Shown here one piece after another: positions 1 to 8,662 of a DNA stretch of 38,584 bases (positions are counted from its first letter, which is position 1; each line of letters starts with the position of its first letter). Source of the DNA: Anaerolineae bacterium (GTDB lineage Bacteria > Chloroflexota > Anaerolineae > B4-G1 > SLSP01); the NCBI GenBank assembly GCA_018055515.1, contig JAGPHL010000001.1:1-38584 (forward strand). Reading direction: 5' to 3'. Both the position numbers and the translations under genes were made by a program. The notes under the pieces were generated by a model that worked only from the letters and a program-made list of their open reading frames with translations, made no database searches and was not told the DNA's origin.

Positions 1-852
1 CATCACCTCATAGGCATGGAAGGTCTCGGAGAGCAAATGCACCGTCCGGTCCAACAGCTCCCGCAGGTCAGTCGCCAGAGCAATGACGGCGTCGAGTTCC
101 TCCAACATCATCAAATTGCGGGAGAAGTATTCCGCCTCAGCGGTGCGCTCGCGCGCCTGCAATTCCAGCGCCGCCAGGTGACGCTGGAAAGCACTCATGG
201 CCTTTTCAAATTCTGCTCGCGTTGCCGAGAGATGGCCCAAAACGTCTCCCAACAGCGGCATACACATGCCCAACAGCAGCACTACGAACAGGGGAATAGC
301 ACGCCGGACCTCGGCAGCTGCTTCCCCGGGCGGCACATAAACGCCGGCCTCTTCCAAGGCGAAAATCCCCGCCCCCAACAGGATGGCCCCCAGAAACAGG
401 CCGTACGTCACCGTGCGGGAAAGGAAACTCACAGCAATCACCATCGGCCACACGAAAAATACCCACAGGCTGGAGCGCGACCCCCCTCCTGTGAGGATCG
501 CCAGCGCCACCAACACGAAGACGAAGGGCACATAAGCCGCAGCGACAGGACGATAAGTGCCCCGCCTGTTGAAGAACAGCCCCAGACCATGCCCCACCAG
601 GCTCACACCGCCCAAAACAAGCAGCGGCGACGTCAAAGCGTGCATCCCCGCGAAGCACGCCGGCACCACGATCGAGGCAATGCCGCCCATCAGCAACGCA
701 AGGTTGAGGAGCGTCGCCATGCGCACTTCATCGCCGTTGGCGTCCCAAACACGGAGCCACCGCGCCAGCGCGGGTTGGGGATCCGTCTTCTTCCGCCGGG
801 GGAGCTGCACTTCCCGATCTGAGGGTTCCATCGTCACGCCATCCGTCGCCAT
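1..852 (-). CDS. Membrane GAF sensor, C-terminus beyond window edge (sensor 13)
   Basis: The reading frame opens at ATG 852 and stays open to base 1, so only about 284 N-terminal residues are visible and the C-terminus is unknown. The start is fixed by an AAGGAG Shine-Dalgarno six bases upstream, lying over the end of the preceding gene, whose stop is only 3 bases away. After a charged N-terminus there are about six hydrophobic segments between residues 40 and 190. A coiled-coil-like stretch follows, with a motif of the type seen before GAF domains (ARERTAEAE). The window edge cuts the beginning of a GAF domain (ELLDRTVHLLSE). The layout matches the other six-helix sensors in this cluster, so it is probably an integral-membrane sensor. 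The membrane ligand cannot be predicted. Confidence 0.85.
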   Translation of the reverse strand, partial: MATDGVTMEPSDREVQLPRRKKTDPQPALARWLRVWDANGDEVRMATLLNLALLMGGIASIVVPACFAGMHALTSPLLVLGGVSLVGHGLGLFFNRRGTYRPVAAAYVPFVFVLVALAILTGGGSRSSLWVFFVWPMVIAVSFLSRTVTYGLFLGAILLGAGIFALEEAGVYVPPGEAAAEVRRAIPLFVVLLLGMCMPLLGDVLGHLSATRAEFEKAMSAFQRHLAALELQARERTAEAEYFSRNLMMLEELDAVIALATDLRELLDRTVHLLSETFHAYEVM

Positions 853-855
853 GGC

Positions 856-3800
856 CTACTCCTTCACTTCCAGTTCCACGGCCGCCCGACGCACGCCGAG
901 CGCCAGGCTGAGCTCGCGCAAGGCCCGTTCCAACAGCGATTCTACTTCCATTTCAGCGCGCACCCGTCCAGAGATGGCGCCAGCCAGCTGCTCGCGCGCC
1001 GCCCGCGCCCGAGTGTCTTCCAACAAGCGGGCCACCTCGAGCGCCTGCCCCAACCGTGAACCGATTTCTTCGAGGAGGGGGATCGCATCCGCAGCCAGCT
1101 GCTCCCCCCGCGAGCGAATGTTGAGCACGCCAATGACCTGCTCGCGCACACGGATGGGAAGGGCCAGGGTCGTGACCTCTCCCTCAGTTTCCATGCCGGC
1201 GGGAGATGGCTGCCGGTACACTACGGCGCGCCCCTCGCGCCAGGCCTGTTGCGCTTCGGGAGTGCGCTCGGTCGTCATTTCCAGGTCCACGCCGTCGTAG
1301 CGATACGCCCGCAGGCGCCGGGTGCGAGTGAGGTACTCGCGCCAGGAGTCCACCGTGTACGTTCCAATGGCCGCCTCGAGCTGGCGCACATTGCGGTCCG
1401 CTTCCGCCAGCAAGCGCGCGATCTCCAGCGCATTGGCCAGCTGGTCGGCCAGCGTCTGCAACATCGCCACGTCATCCGAACTAAAGCCCTCGGCAGCAAG
1501 GGTATGGATACATAACGCACCCAGCGTCTTTTCACCACGCACGAGGGGGAGGGCAACCTCGGTCACATGCCCATTCCCCTCCGCCGCCGTCAGCAAAGGA
1601 AGACTGACCTCCTCCGACAGCTGCGCCTCGCGCAAGGCCACGCTGCGCGCGGCCGGGCTCTCCCCCCCCAACAGCAATCGCAAGCCGGCCTGCAGATGCT
1701 CCATCGCGCGCTCGCCCACGGCCGCACGCAACAGCAACCAGTGGTGGGACTGTGGGTCATCCTCCGCGCCGGCTTCCTCTTGCAAAAAGAGCGCCACCCC
1801 CGGATAGCCCAGGCGCTCAGAAATTAAGGCAACGGCCTGCGTCAGCAGCTGCGAAACATCCAAAATCGCCGAGAGAGTACGGGAAATCAACGCCGCTTCC
1901 CGCAATTGCACGGCGCGCCGCTGCGCCTCATCCTCCATAGTCTTCAAGCGGGTCACGTTATAGGAGATGCCCACCAGGCCCATGATCTTGCCAGAAGCGT
2001 CGCGCATCGGGATCTTGGTCGCCAGGAACCAACGCGACTGCCCTTCGCGGTTATACATGTGCTCGAGCCGTTGTACGACCGCGACCCCGTCGCGCACGAC
2101 CCGCAGATCGTCTTCCCAGGCCGCCTGCGCACTCGGTCCCACAAAGAAGTCCAGGTCGGTCTTTCCGACAGCCGCTTCTGGATCCTCCACACCCAACGCC
2201 ATAGCCTGGGCCGGGTTGACGCGGGTAAAGCGCAGCTCGCTATCTTTGAAATACACCGAATCGGGGATGTTGTTGAGCAAAGTGCTCTGCTCTACCTCTT
2301 TGCGGGAAATCGTCTCCAGACGCACGCGGTTCTCCAAAGAGACCGCCGCCTGTCCGGCCAGGTTCAGCAGGACCCGCGTTTCCGAGGTGGAAAACTCGCG
2401 CGCCTTGCGATAAGCGGCCACCAACAGGCCCGTCCACTCGCCGCCAACAACCAACGGCACAAGCGCTAACGCTCCAGCCTTGAACCGCTCGCGGAAGAGC
2501 CGCCGCGTGCTGGTGCTCAGCTGGACATCCGCCGCCAGGTTGGGAATCCACAACGGAGCCTCCGGCCGCACCCTCTGGGCAGCATCCGCCAACGCCAGCA
2601 GGTAATGCGCGTCGAAAGCTTCAGGCGGCACTTCATTCGTCCAGCGCGCCAGCGGTGAGAAAGCCGACGGTGGCGCATCCGGCTGCCAGGGCCGGTCGAA
2701 GCGCTCCAGGCTCACGAAGGCGTCCGCATCCCCCAACGACGTGTAACGGCGCAGTACCTCCAGAATGGCCGCATAATCTGGACTGGCGCTGAGCTCGGCC
2801 GTCGCGCGATACAGCAGGTTCACCTCCTCGGCGTTGCGTTGACTCGCCTCGAACAGGCGGGCGTTCTCCAAAGCCACCGCCAGCTGATCGGCGATGATCA
2901 TCATCAAGGTCACGTCTTCCTCGGAGAAAGCCGCCTCGCGGGAGGACTGCACCGTCAATGCGCCGATGACTTGAGCGCCGCGACGCAGGGGGATGGCCAT
3001 TTCGGAGTGTGTGTCGGGCAACAGCGGGTTATCGAAACGTACCGCTTCGGCGCCAACATCGAGTGCGATGCGAGGACGGCCCTCGGCCACACAAACCCCG
3101 ATCATGGAAGTGCCGCCGACCTCCAGGCGATGGCCGGCCTCCAACATGCGGCGGCCCGCCTCACCGGTGCCCGCGCGCAACACCGCCCACCGTCCCTCTG
3201 CATCGGTGAGGAAAGCGCCCACGTAGTAATAATCGAAGCGCTCACGGATCAGTTCGACCGCGCGTTCGAGCAGTTCCTGCGGCTGCAGCAGCGAAGAAGT
3301 TGCCCGCGCCACCTCGGCCGCCGTCTGCAATTGAACCGCGCGCTGTTGCACTTCCTGGAAAAGGCGATTCGCCTCCAGCGCGTTGGCAACCTGCAGGGCA
3401 ATGGTCTGGAGCAGTTCCTGATCGGAGGGCGTGAAGAGATTCTCAAATTCATAGCTCTCGATCGCCATGACCCCCACGACTTTGTTGGCGGTGATGAGCG
3501 GCACGCCCAGCCACGAGAGCGCCTCGTCGCCTACCAGGCTCAGCCCCTGCGAGACCATGAAAGCGCGGTTTTCCTCCAGGTTGGCCAGATGCAGGGGAGT
3601 GCGATTGCGGATGATGTAGCCGGTCAGCCCCTGTTCCAGCTTGTGCTTGCGGGGCGCCTGCAATTGTCCGTGCGCCATCTGGAACGCCAGCGTCCACTCC
3701 TCACGCCCCTCTTCGTATGTAGCGATGAAGAAATCCTGGGTGTCGAAAAGCCGGCTGACCTGTTCATACGCCTCACGCAAAATGGCATCCAGGTCAGGCG

Positions 3801-4908
3801 CCTGCGCAAACGCCTGCTGCAGATCGGCGAGCACCGAGAGCTCTTTGATCCGCTTCTCCCGCTGCTCGAATAGCGTGGCATTCTCGATGGCCATGGCAAT
3901 CTGATCGGCCAGCATTTGCAACGCGGCGATGTCCTCCGTTGCAAACGCCGCCACGCGGTCGGATTGAATCGTCATGGCGCCGAAGATGTGCTGCTCGCGT
4001 CCGATGAGCGGCAAGGCCATCTCCGAATGGGTGTCGGGCAAGAAGGGATTGTCGAAGCGACGCGCTTCCTTGCCGACGTCCAACGCGATCCGCGCCTGTC
4101 CCTCCGCCACACACGCGCCGATCATCGAATGACCACCCACTTCCAGCCGGTGATGGGCCGCCAGCATCTGCGCCCCGGCCTCGCCCGACCCCGCGCGCAG
4201 CTCCGCCCATTTCCCGCTTCGATCCAGCAGGAACAGGCCCGCGTAGTACAGGCCGAACCGCTCCTGGATGGCGTCCACCACGCGCGGGAACATCTCCTCC
4301 AGCGAGAGGATCGAGCTGATGAGGCGCGTGACGTCTGCCCCCGCCGCCAACAGCTCCGCCTTGTGTTGCGCCTGCGCCAACAGCCGGGCGTTATGGATGG
4401 CCGCCGCGGCCTGTTCCGCCAGGGCCTCGATGAGGGCGATGTCCTCGGCCGTGAAATCGGGCTGCGACATGGTATTGACAGCGCTCAGGATTCCCAGGAC
4501 CTGCGCCTCGCGCACGATGGGCGCCACCAACAGCGAACCAATCCCCATCTCGGTGCGACGCCGCCGCACGTCCGGGGATTCACGCGGGTCGCCAATGACC
4601 ATGGCTTTGGCAGAAAATGCGATCTGGCGCTCCCGAATGGCCCAGCCGGCAAGCCCCTCGTTCAGCTCCGCGAAGCTGATGGGCACGATGGGCTCAGGGT
4701 CCGCGCCCGCCTTGGCCATGTGGGTGATGCGCTCAGCCTGCATGTCCACCGCAAAGAGCAACACCCGCTGCGCCCGCAACACTTCCGCCGCCCCATTGAC
4801 GATGGTTTGGAAGACTTCCTGGAGGTCGTGCTGGGCGATCACAGCGCGCGCGGCGCGATACAATACCTCTACATGGGCAGCCTGAGTTATCGCTTCGTCA
4901 CTCATCAT
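856..4908 (-). CDS. Giant soluble multi-GAF/PAS sensor without output domain (sensor 12)
   Basis: About 1350 residues with no signal peptide or membrane segment, so probably cytoplasmic. From the chosen start the order is GAF1 (13-175), GAF2 (190-345), GAF3 (360-515), GAF4 (530-685), a divergent GAF5 (695-870), PAS with PAC-like end (875-995), GAF6 (1005-1170), short GAF after a Trp linker (1185-1298), and the common C-terminal tail (1303-1350). GAF2 and GAF4 are close paralogues with SMIGxC and RFDNPxLPDTHSE motifs. GAF3 has the SWLGVPLI type. No kinase, cyclase or HTH is present. An upstream in-frame start at 4974 exists, but ATG 4908 (or the adjacent ATG 4905) has an AAGGTGA Shine-Dalgarno overlapping the stop of the preceding gene, so I prefer it. 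GAF and PAS domains bind small ligands or dimerise; the ligand is unknown. Confidence 0.93.
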   Translation of the reverse strand: MMSDEAITQAAHVEVLYRAARAVIAQHDLQEVFQTIVNGAAEVLRAQRVLLFAVDMQAERITHMAKAGADPEPIVPISFAELNEGLAGWAIRERQIAFSAKAMVIGDPRESPDVRRRRTEMGIGSLLVAPIVREAQVLGILSAVNTMSQPDFTAEDIALIEALAEQAAAAIHNARLLAQAQHKAELLAAGADVTRLISSILSLEEMFPRVVDAIQERFGLYYAGLFLLDRSGKWAELRAGSGEAGAQMLAAHHRLEVGGHSMIGACVAEGQARIALDVGKEARRFDNPFLPDTHSEMALPLIGREQHIFGAMTIQSDRVAAFATEDIAALQMLADQIAMAIENATLFEQREKRIKELSVLADLQQAFAQAPDLDAILREAYEQVSRLFDTQDFFIATYEEGREEWTLAFQMAHGQLQAPRKHKLEQGLTGYIIRNRTPLHLANLEENRAFMVSQGLSLVGDEALSWLGVPLITANKVVGVMAIESYEFENLFTPSDQELLQTIALQVANALEANRLFQEVQQRAVQLQTAAEVARATSSLLQPQELLERAVELIRERFDYYYVGAFLTDAEGRWAVLRAGTGEAGRRMLEAGHRLEVGGTSMIGVCVAEGRPRIALDVGAEAVRFDNPLLPDTHSEMAIPLRRGAQVIGALTVQSSREAAFSEEDVTLMMIIADQLAVALENARLFEASQRNAEEVNLLYRATAELSASPDYAAILEVLRRYTSLGDADAFVSLERFDRPWQPDAPPSAFSPLARWTNEVPPEAFDAHYLLALADAAQRVRPEAPLWIPNLAADVQLSTSTRRLFRERFKAGALALVPLVVGGEWTGLLVAAYRKAREFSTSETRVLLNLAGQAAVSLENRVRLETISRKEVEQSTLLNNIPDSVYFKDSELRFTRVNPAQAMALGVEDPEAAVGKTDLDFFVGPSAQAAWEDDLRVVRDGVAVVQRLEHMYNREGQSRWFLATKIPMRDASGKIMGLVGISYNVTRLKTMEDEAQRRAVQLREAALISRTLSAILDVSQLLTQAVALISERLGYPGVALFLQEEAGAEDDPQSHHWLLLRAAVGERAMEHLQAGLRLLLGGESPAARSVALREAQLSEEVSLPLLTAAEGNGHVTEVALPLVRGEKTLGALCIHTLAAEGFSSDDVAMLQTLADQLANALEIARLLAEADRNVRQLEAAIGTYTVDSWREYLTRTRRLRAYRYDGVDLEMTTERTPEAQQAWREGRAVVYRQPSPAGMETEGEVTTLALPIRVREQVIGVLNIRSRGEQLAADAIPLLEEIGSRLGQALEVARLLEDTRARAAREQLAGAISGRVRAEMEVESLLERALRELSLALGVRRAAVELEVKE
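859..864 (-). promoter_or_regulatory. Shine-Dalgarno deciding the start of the edge sensor
   Basis: AAGGAG on the minus strand ends six bases before ATG 852. It lies inside the last codons of the upstream gene, which implies translational coupling. Confidence 0.75.
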
Positions 4909-4915
4909 TTTCACC

Positions 4916-6334
4916 TTATGCTGCGTCAGGCATCTCTTCAGCGCCAGTGGCAGGAGCGGTTGCGGGAGTCTCACCGGCGGCAGTCACCGGTTCAAGGAAG
5001 ACGGCCACCTCATCGAGATCCAAAATGCGCCCCAAATCCATGATGGCTTGCTGTAGCAACGCATCCACATCAAAGGAACGGCTGAAACGCCCGGAAAGGT
5101 CACCCAACACTTGCTGCCGCTGCGCCTGACGTTGGGTTTCCTCAACGAGGCGCAACGTCTCCAAAGTCTGACCTAGCTGATCCATGACCGACTCCACCAG
5201 CGCCAGGTCCTCCGCCGTCCAGGGGCTGCCATCGGTGCGCCGGGCGCTCAAGGCGCCGATGACCTCGTCGCGCACGGCGATGGGGACGGCAAGCTCGCCT
5301 CCCTCTACCACCGTACGTCGGCCCTGAGTCGCCTTCAGCATGGGCGGATTCCAGGCGGGAGATACTGCCTGGACCTCGCCGCCGCGGGCGTAGAAACCAC
5401 GACGCCCCGACCCAGACTCCAGGAACATCGTCCACGCTTCGCGAAGATAACGCTGCTGCACGGCGCGCAATTCATTCAGGGCAGTAATCAACGTCTCCAC
5501 CGTTCGGTTCAGCCGGCTGCCCAGCGCCAGCAATGCGGGATTCTCGATCCGCTTTGCCAGGTCCTCCATGTCCAGGCGCGCCTCGAAGTCGCCCTCTTCG
5601 ACGCGACTCAAAAAGGTGGTATACTCCTGGACGCTTGCCTGAAGCTGCTCCAGCGTCTCCTGGACCTGTTGGCGGGCCTCAACCTCGGCCTGAGCGGCGG
5701 TCTCGGCGCGTTCCAGGGCCTCAGAGAGCTCCTCACCGCGCCGATAGGCCGAGGCCAAGCTATCCTCGATGAGCCGGACAAAAACGGTCAGCAAGGCCAC
5801 CATACTCCCCAAAGAAAGGAGCATGATGCCGAGCGTCAACACCCGTTCGGCGGATGCAGACAGTGAGTAAGGAATCGCAATGCCACGCCCCTGCAACACC
5901 AGCCACACGGCCATTAGCACTACCACGCCCAGGGTCGAACCCAACGCCGCCCCGGGACCGCTTATCAATGCACTAATGACGATGAGAGGCGCAAAAGCCA
6001 GGGTAATAGGGCCCAGAGGGCCGCCCATGTAGTAACAAAGCGTCAGGAGGGTCAGACCACCGCCAATAAGGTAGGCCCTGGCCCCCCACTCCGTAGCGCC
6101 CCGGCGCAGGAGTCCCTGCACCAGCAACAACACCGCCGCATACCCGGCCAGGGATAGCACCACCGGCAGCGTCGGGAAATCCAGCACCAGGCGCCGGGCC
6201 CAAACGGCAAGCAAGAGCCCCGCTCCTAGCGCGTAGAGGGTCACGCGCGTCACAGCCGCTAACGTCTGGGCCTTGCGCGCCGCCGTCTGTTCCACCACCG
6301 CCGGCAATTTCGTGGGAGCGCCGAGACGTATCAT
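4916..6334 (-). CDS. Six-helix membrane sensor with HAMP-like linker and short GAF (sensor 11)
   Basis: 472 residues. Six hydrophobic segments lie at about 29-46, 56-75, 85-102, 108-124, 128-147 and 165-187. A long coiled coil (195-240) and a HAMP-like helical segment (240-292, with EEGDFEARL) follow. Then come the Trp linker (REAW near 298-301), a short GAF (to about 395) and the common tail (396-447). Unlike most neighbours it lacks the full-length GAF that precedes the short one. The Ala/Pro/Glu-rich last 25 residues are extra. ATG 6334 overlaps the stop of the preceding gene as ATGA, and a GGAGGAGG Shine-Dalgarno lies in that gene's final codons. The membrane part could sense the bilayer, a hydrophobic ligand or a transport partner; nothing in the sequence tells which. 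Confidence 0.92.
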   Translation of the reverse strand: MIRLGAPTKLPAVVEQTAARKAQTLAAVTRVTLYALGAGLLLAVWARRLVLDFPTLPVVLSLAGYAAVLLLVQGLLRRGATEWGARAYLIGGGLTLLTLCYYMGGPLGPITLAFAPLIVISALISGPGAALGSTLGVVVLMAVWLVLQGRGIAIPYSLSASAERVLTLGIMLLSLGSMVALLTVFVRLIEDSLASAYRRGEELSEALERAETAAQAEVEARQQVQETLEQLQASVQEYTTFLSRVEEGDFEARLDMEDLAKRIENPALLALGSRLNRTVETLITALNELRAVQQRYLREAWTMFLESGSGRRGFYARGGEVQAVSPAWNPPMLKATQGRRTVVEGGELAVPIAVRDEVIGALSARRTDGSPWTAEDLALVESVMDQLGQTLETLRLVEETQRQAQRQQVLGDLSGRFSRSFDVDALLQQAIMDLGRILDLDEVAVFLEPVTAAGETPATAPATGAEEMPDAA

Positions 6335-8574
6335 GCCTCCTCCTCCAACGTGTCAGACCCCTGACCTAGTTGCGCTCGCAGCTCCGCCGCTCCAAGCGCT
6401 TGACTCATGTCGCTCACAGCACGCTGCAACGCCTGTTCCACCGACGCGGCAGCCCGAATGTTGTCCACGATCTGGCGCACCAGGCGTTCGCGTTCGCTCC
6501 GGCGCAGGGTCTCCTCGAAGAGCCGCGCGTTATCCAGGGCCAACGCCGCCTGGGTCGCCAGGGCCTGCACGAGCTCCAATTCCTCCGGCGTCCAGGGGCG
6601 ATCGGCCGGCCGTTCCAATTCCAGCGTCGCCAGCACCTGATCGCGCAAGGTGATTTCTGCAGCAATGCGCTGGCCTTCGGGAGACGCGGGAGCTGCTGCC
6701 GGAGCAAGGGACGTCACCACCCCCTGTCCCTCGTAATGATACGCGAGCGGCGTGCGTCGGCGGCGCTCCGCCCAGGCTCTGCGCGTCTCCTCCCCAAGGG
6801 CGCGTTCCATGCGGGCCAGCGCCTCCTGGCTCTCCCTGAACAGCCGGGCGTTGTCCAATGCCAGCGCCAGCTGCTCCGCCATCGTCTGCAACACCGTCAC
6901 GTCCTCTTGCGTGAACGCCTCCGGCTCCGTGGATTGCACATCCAGGACGCCGATGACCTCACCGCGCGCCCGAAGGGGGAGCCCCATCTCCGAGCGGGTC
7001 TCTGGCAGATCGGGGTTGTTGAACCACACCGCGTCAGCGCCCACATCCAGGGCGATGCGAGGATGACCGGTCGCCAGAACCGCGCCGACAATCCCCACGC
7101 CGGCCTGGAGACGATGACCGCGCGCTAACATGCGCTTTCCACCTTCAGACGAAGCGGCGCGCAATTCGGCGTAGGTGCCATCGGGGCTGGCCACGAAAAT
7201 TCCTGCATGGTAGAAGCCAAAATGCTCCGAAATCAAGTTCACCATGGAGTCAAGCAGCTGTTCCTCGTCGCGGATTGAAGCCACATCACGCGCGACCTCC
7301 GCCGCCGCTTGCAGCTGTTGCGTACGCTTCCTTAAGTCGCGGGTGCGTTCAGCGACGCGCTCCTCCAGGGAGGCCCGCGTTTCTAGCAGCTCGGTATTGC
7401 TCACCCGCAACGCCGCTTCGATGCGGCGACGCCGCGCTGCGCTAAGGGATTGGGCCACGATGGTGACCAGCAACACCAGCCCCACCGCCGATACAGGCCA
7501 GATGATCTCGCCGTATTCCTCCAGGAAAGTGAGAGGGCGGTTGATCACCTCGCTATTCACCGGCAGCGTGCCCATGTCAATGCCAAAACGTTGTAACTGC
7601 CGATAGTCGAACATGTAGCGATTGGGGCTTTCCCACGCAATGGGGACATCGGCCGCCGAGGCCCCCGCCAGAAGCTGCTGGACCTTGAACGCTGCCGCCT
7701 CCCCCTGCAGGAAAGCGCTCGTCAATTTTCCCCCCACCAAACCGCGCCCCAGATAGGAATCCCACAGGCCATAAATCGGCGCCTTGGTATTGGCGTAGAT
7801 CAAGTCAATGGCTTCCTCGTAGGTGTAGAAATGCTGAGCGCGGTCACGGTTGAACAAGACCAGGAAGACCAGGTCGTCTTCGGTCAAAGCGCGCAACGCC
7901 GCTTCCAGCTCGGGCACGTCGGGATTCTCGTAATACACGAAGCTGACGCGATTCGCATAGCTCGCCGCGATCTCGTGAAACAGGCGCGAATACGCCACGC
8001 CTGTCGTCGTGCCGTCGTTGATGACGAGGATCTCGCGCGTCTGCGGGCGCTGCGCCAACGCCACGTCAAGTGTGGCCTTGATGTCTACCGTCATCACCAC
8101 GCCGGTGAAATACGCCCGAAGCCCTCCCAGCATCGTGTCCTCGAAGAGATTGACGCCGCAGAACACCACCGGCACTTCGGGGAAGAGGCGTTCATGGTAC
8201 TCCACCATGAAGTTGAAGGCCTCGTCATCGGTCACGACGATGGCGTCGAGGGGAATGGCGGCATATTTCTGCCGATAGAGTTCGTACAGACGCTCGAAAT
8301 ACGCGGCATCGGGAACGACGCGCTTGGCGTCCATGTATTCCAGGTATAACTCGACCGGCTGAGTCTCCGTATCCAGCACCGACTTGATTCCCTGTACCAG
8401 ATGATCGGTCCAGCTCAATCCCTGGTGATAGGAATTCAACACCAGGACGTTCTTGCGCGGCGCCTCCGTCGCCGTCTGTGCGGCGACGGGCCGATCTGGC
8501 CGAAGCCAGCCCACGCTCAACAAGCACAGCGCCAACAGCACCGCTCGAACCCGGAAACGAGGCTTATCTGCCAT
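6331..8574 (-). CDS. ABC_sub_bind-type periplasmic sensor with GAF cassette (sensor 10)
   Basis: 747 residues. A signal peptide or signal anchor (1-33) is followed by a periplasmic domain (41-335) of the ABC_sub_bind type found on some sensor kinases and GGDEF proteins. Its marks are LNSYHQGLSWTD at the start, IVVTDDEAF, PVVFCGVN, YGLWDSYLGRGLVGGKLTS and MFDYRQLQRFGI. A membrane helix (357-377), coiled coil (380-425), full GAF (425-580; YHAGIF, RAASSEGG, GIVG, WFNNPDLPETRSE), short GAF (595-687) and common tail (688-737) follow. There is no output domain. The start has AGGAG eight bases upstream. The next protein upstream is a paralogue with the same architecture. A small organic ligand is likely by family; its identity is unknown. 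Confidence 0.94.
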   Translation of the reverse strand: MADKPRFRVRAVLLALCLLSVGWLRPDRPVAAQTATEAPRKNVLVLNSYHQGLSWTDHLVQGIKSVLDTETQPVELYLEYMDAKRVVPDAAYFERLYELYRQKYAAIPLDAIVVTDDEAFNFMVEYHERLFPEVPVVFCGVNLFEDTMLGGLRAYFTGVVMTVDIKATLDVALAQRPQTREILVINDGTTTGVAYSRLFHEIAASYANRVSFVYYENPDVPELEAALRALTEDDLVFLVLFNRDRAQHFYTYEEAIDLIYANTKAPIYGLWDSYLGRGLVGGKLTSAFLQGEAAAFKVQQLLAGASAADVPIAWESPNRYMFDYRQLQRFGIDMGTLPVNSEVINRPLTFLEEYGEIIWPVSAVGLVLLVTIVAQSLSAARRRRIEAALRVSNTELLETRASLEERVAERTRDLRKRTQQLQAAAEVARDVASIRDEEQLLDSMVNLISEHFGFYHAGIFVASPDGTYAELRAASSEGGKRMLARGHRLQAGVGIVGAVLATGHPRIALDVGADAVWFNNPDLPETRSEMGLPLRARGEVIGVLDVQSTEPEAFTQEDVTVLQTMAEQLALALDNARLFRESQEALARMERALGEETRRAWAERRRRTPLAYHYEGQGVVTSLAPAAAPASPEGQRIAAEITLRDQVLATLELERPADRPWTPEELELVQALATQAALALDNARLFEETLRRSERERLVRQIVDNIRAAASVEQALQRAVSDMSQALGAAELRAQLGQGSDTLEEEA

Positions 8575-8662
8575 AGACGCTCTCCTGAATAGACGGCATC
8601 GGAAATTGGCCAGCGCTGTCGTGACGTTCTCTGCGACTCTCAGCCCCCGCTGCCATCCGCGC

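Noticed and set aside
16..822. 268-codon open frame on the plus strand
   Set aside because: It is antisense to a convincing membrane-sensor frame that is open to the window edge; composition (many His, Gln, Arg) is that of an antisense shadow.
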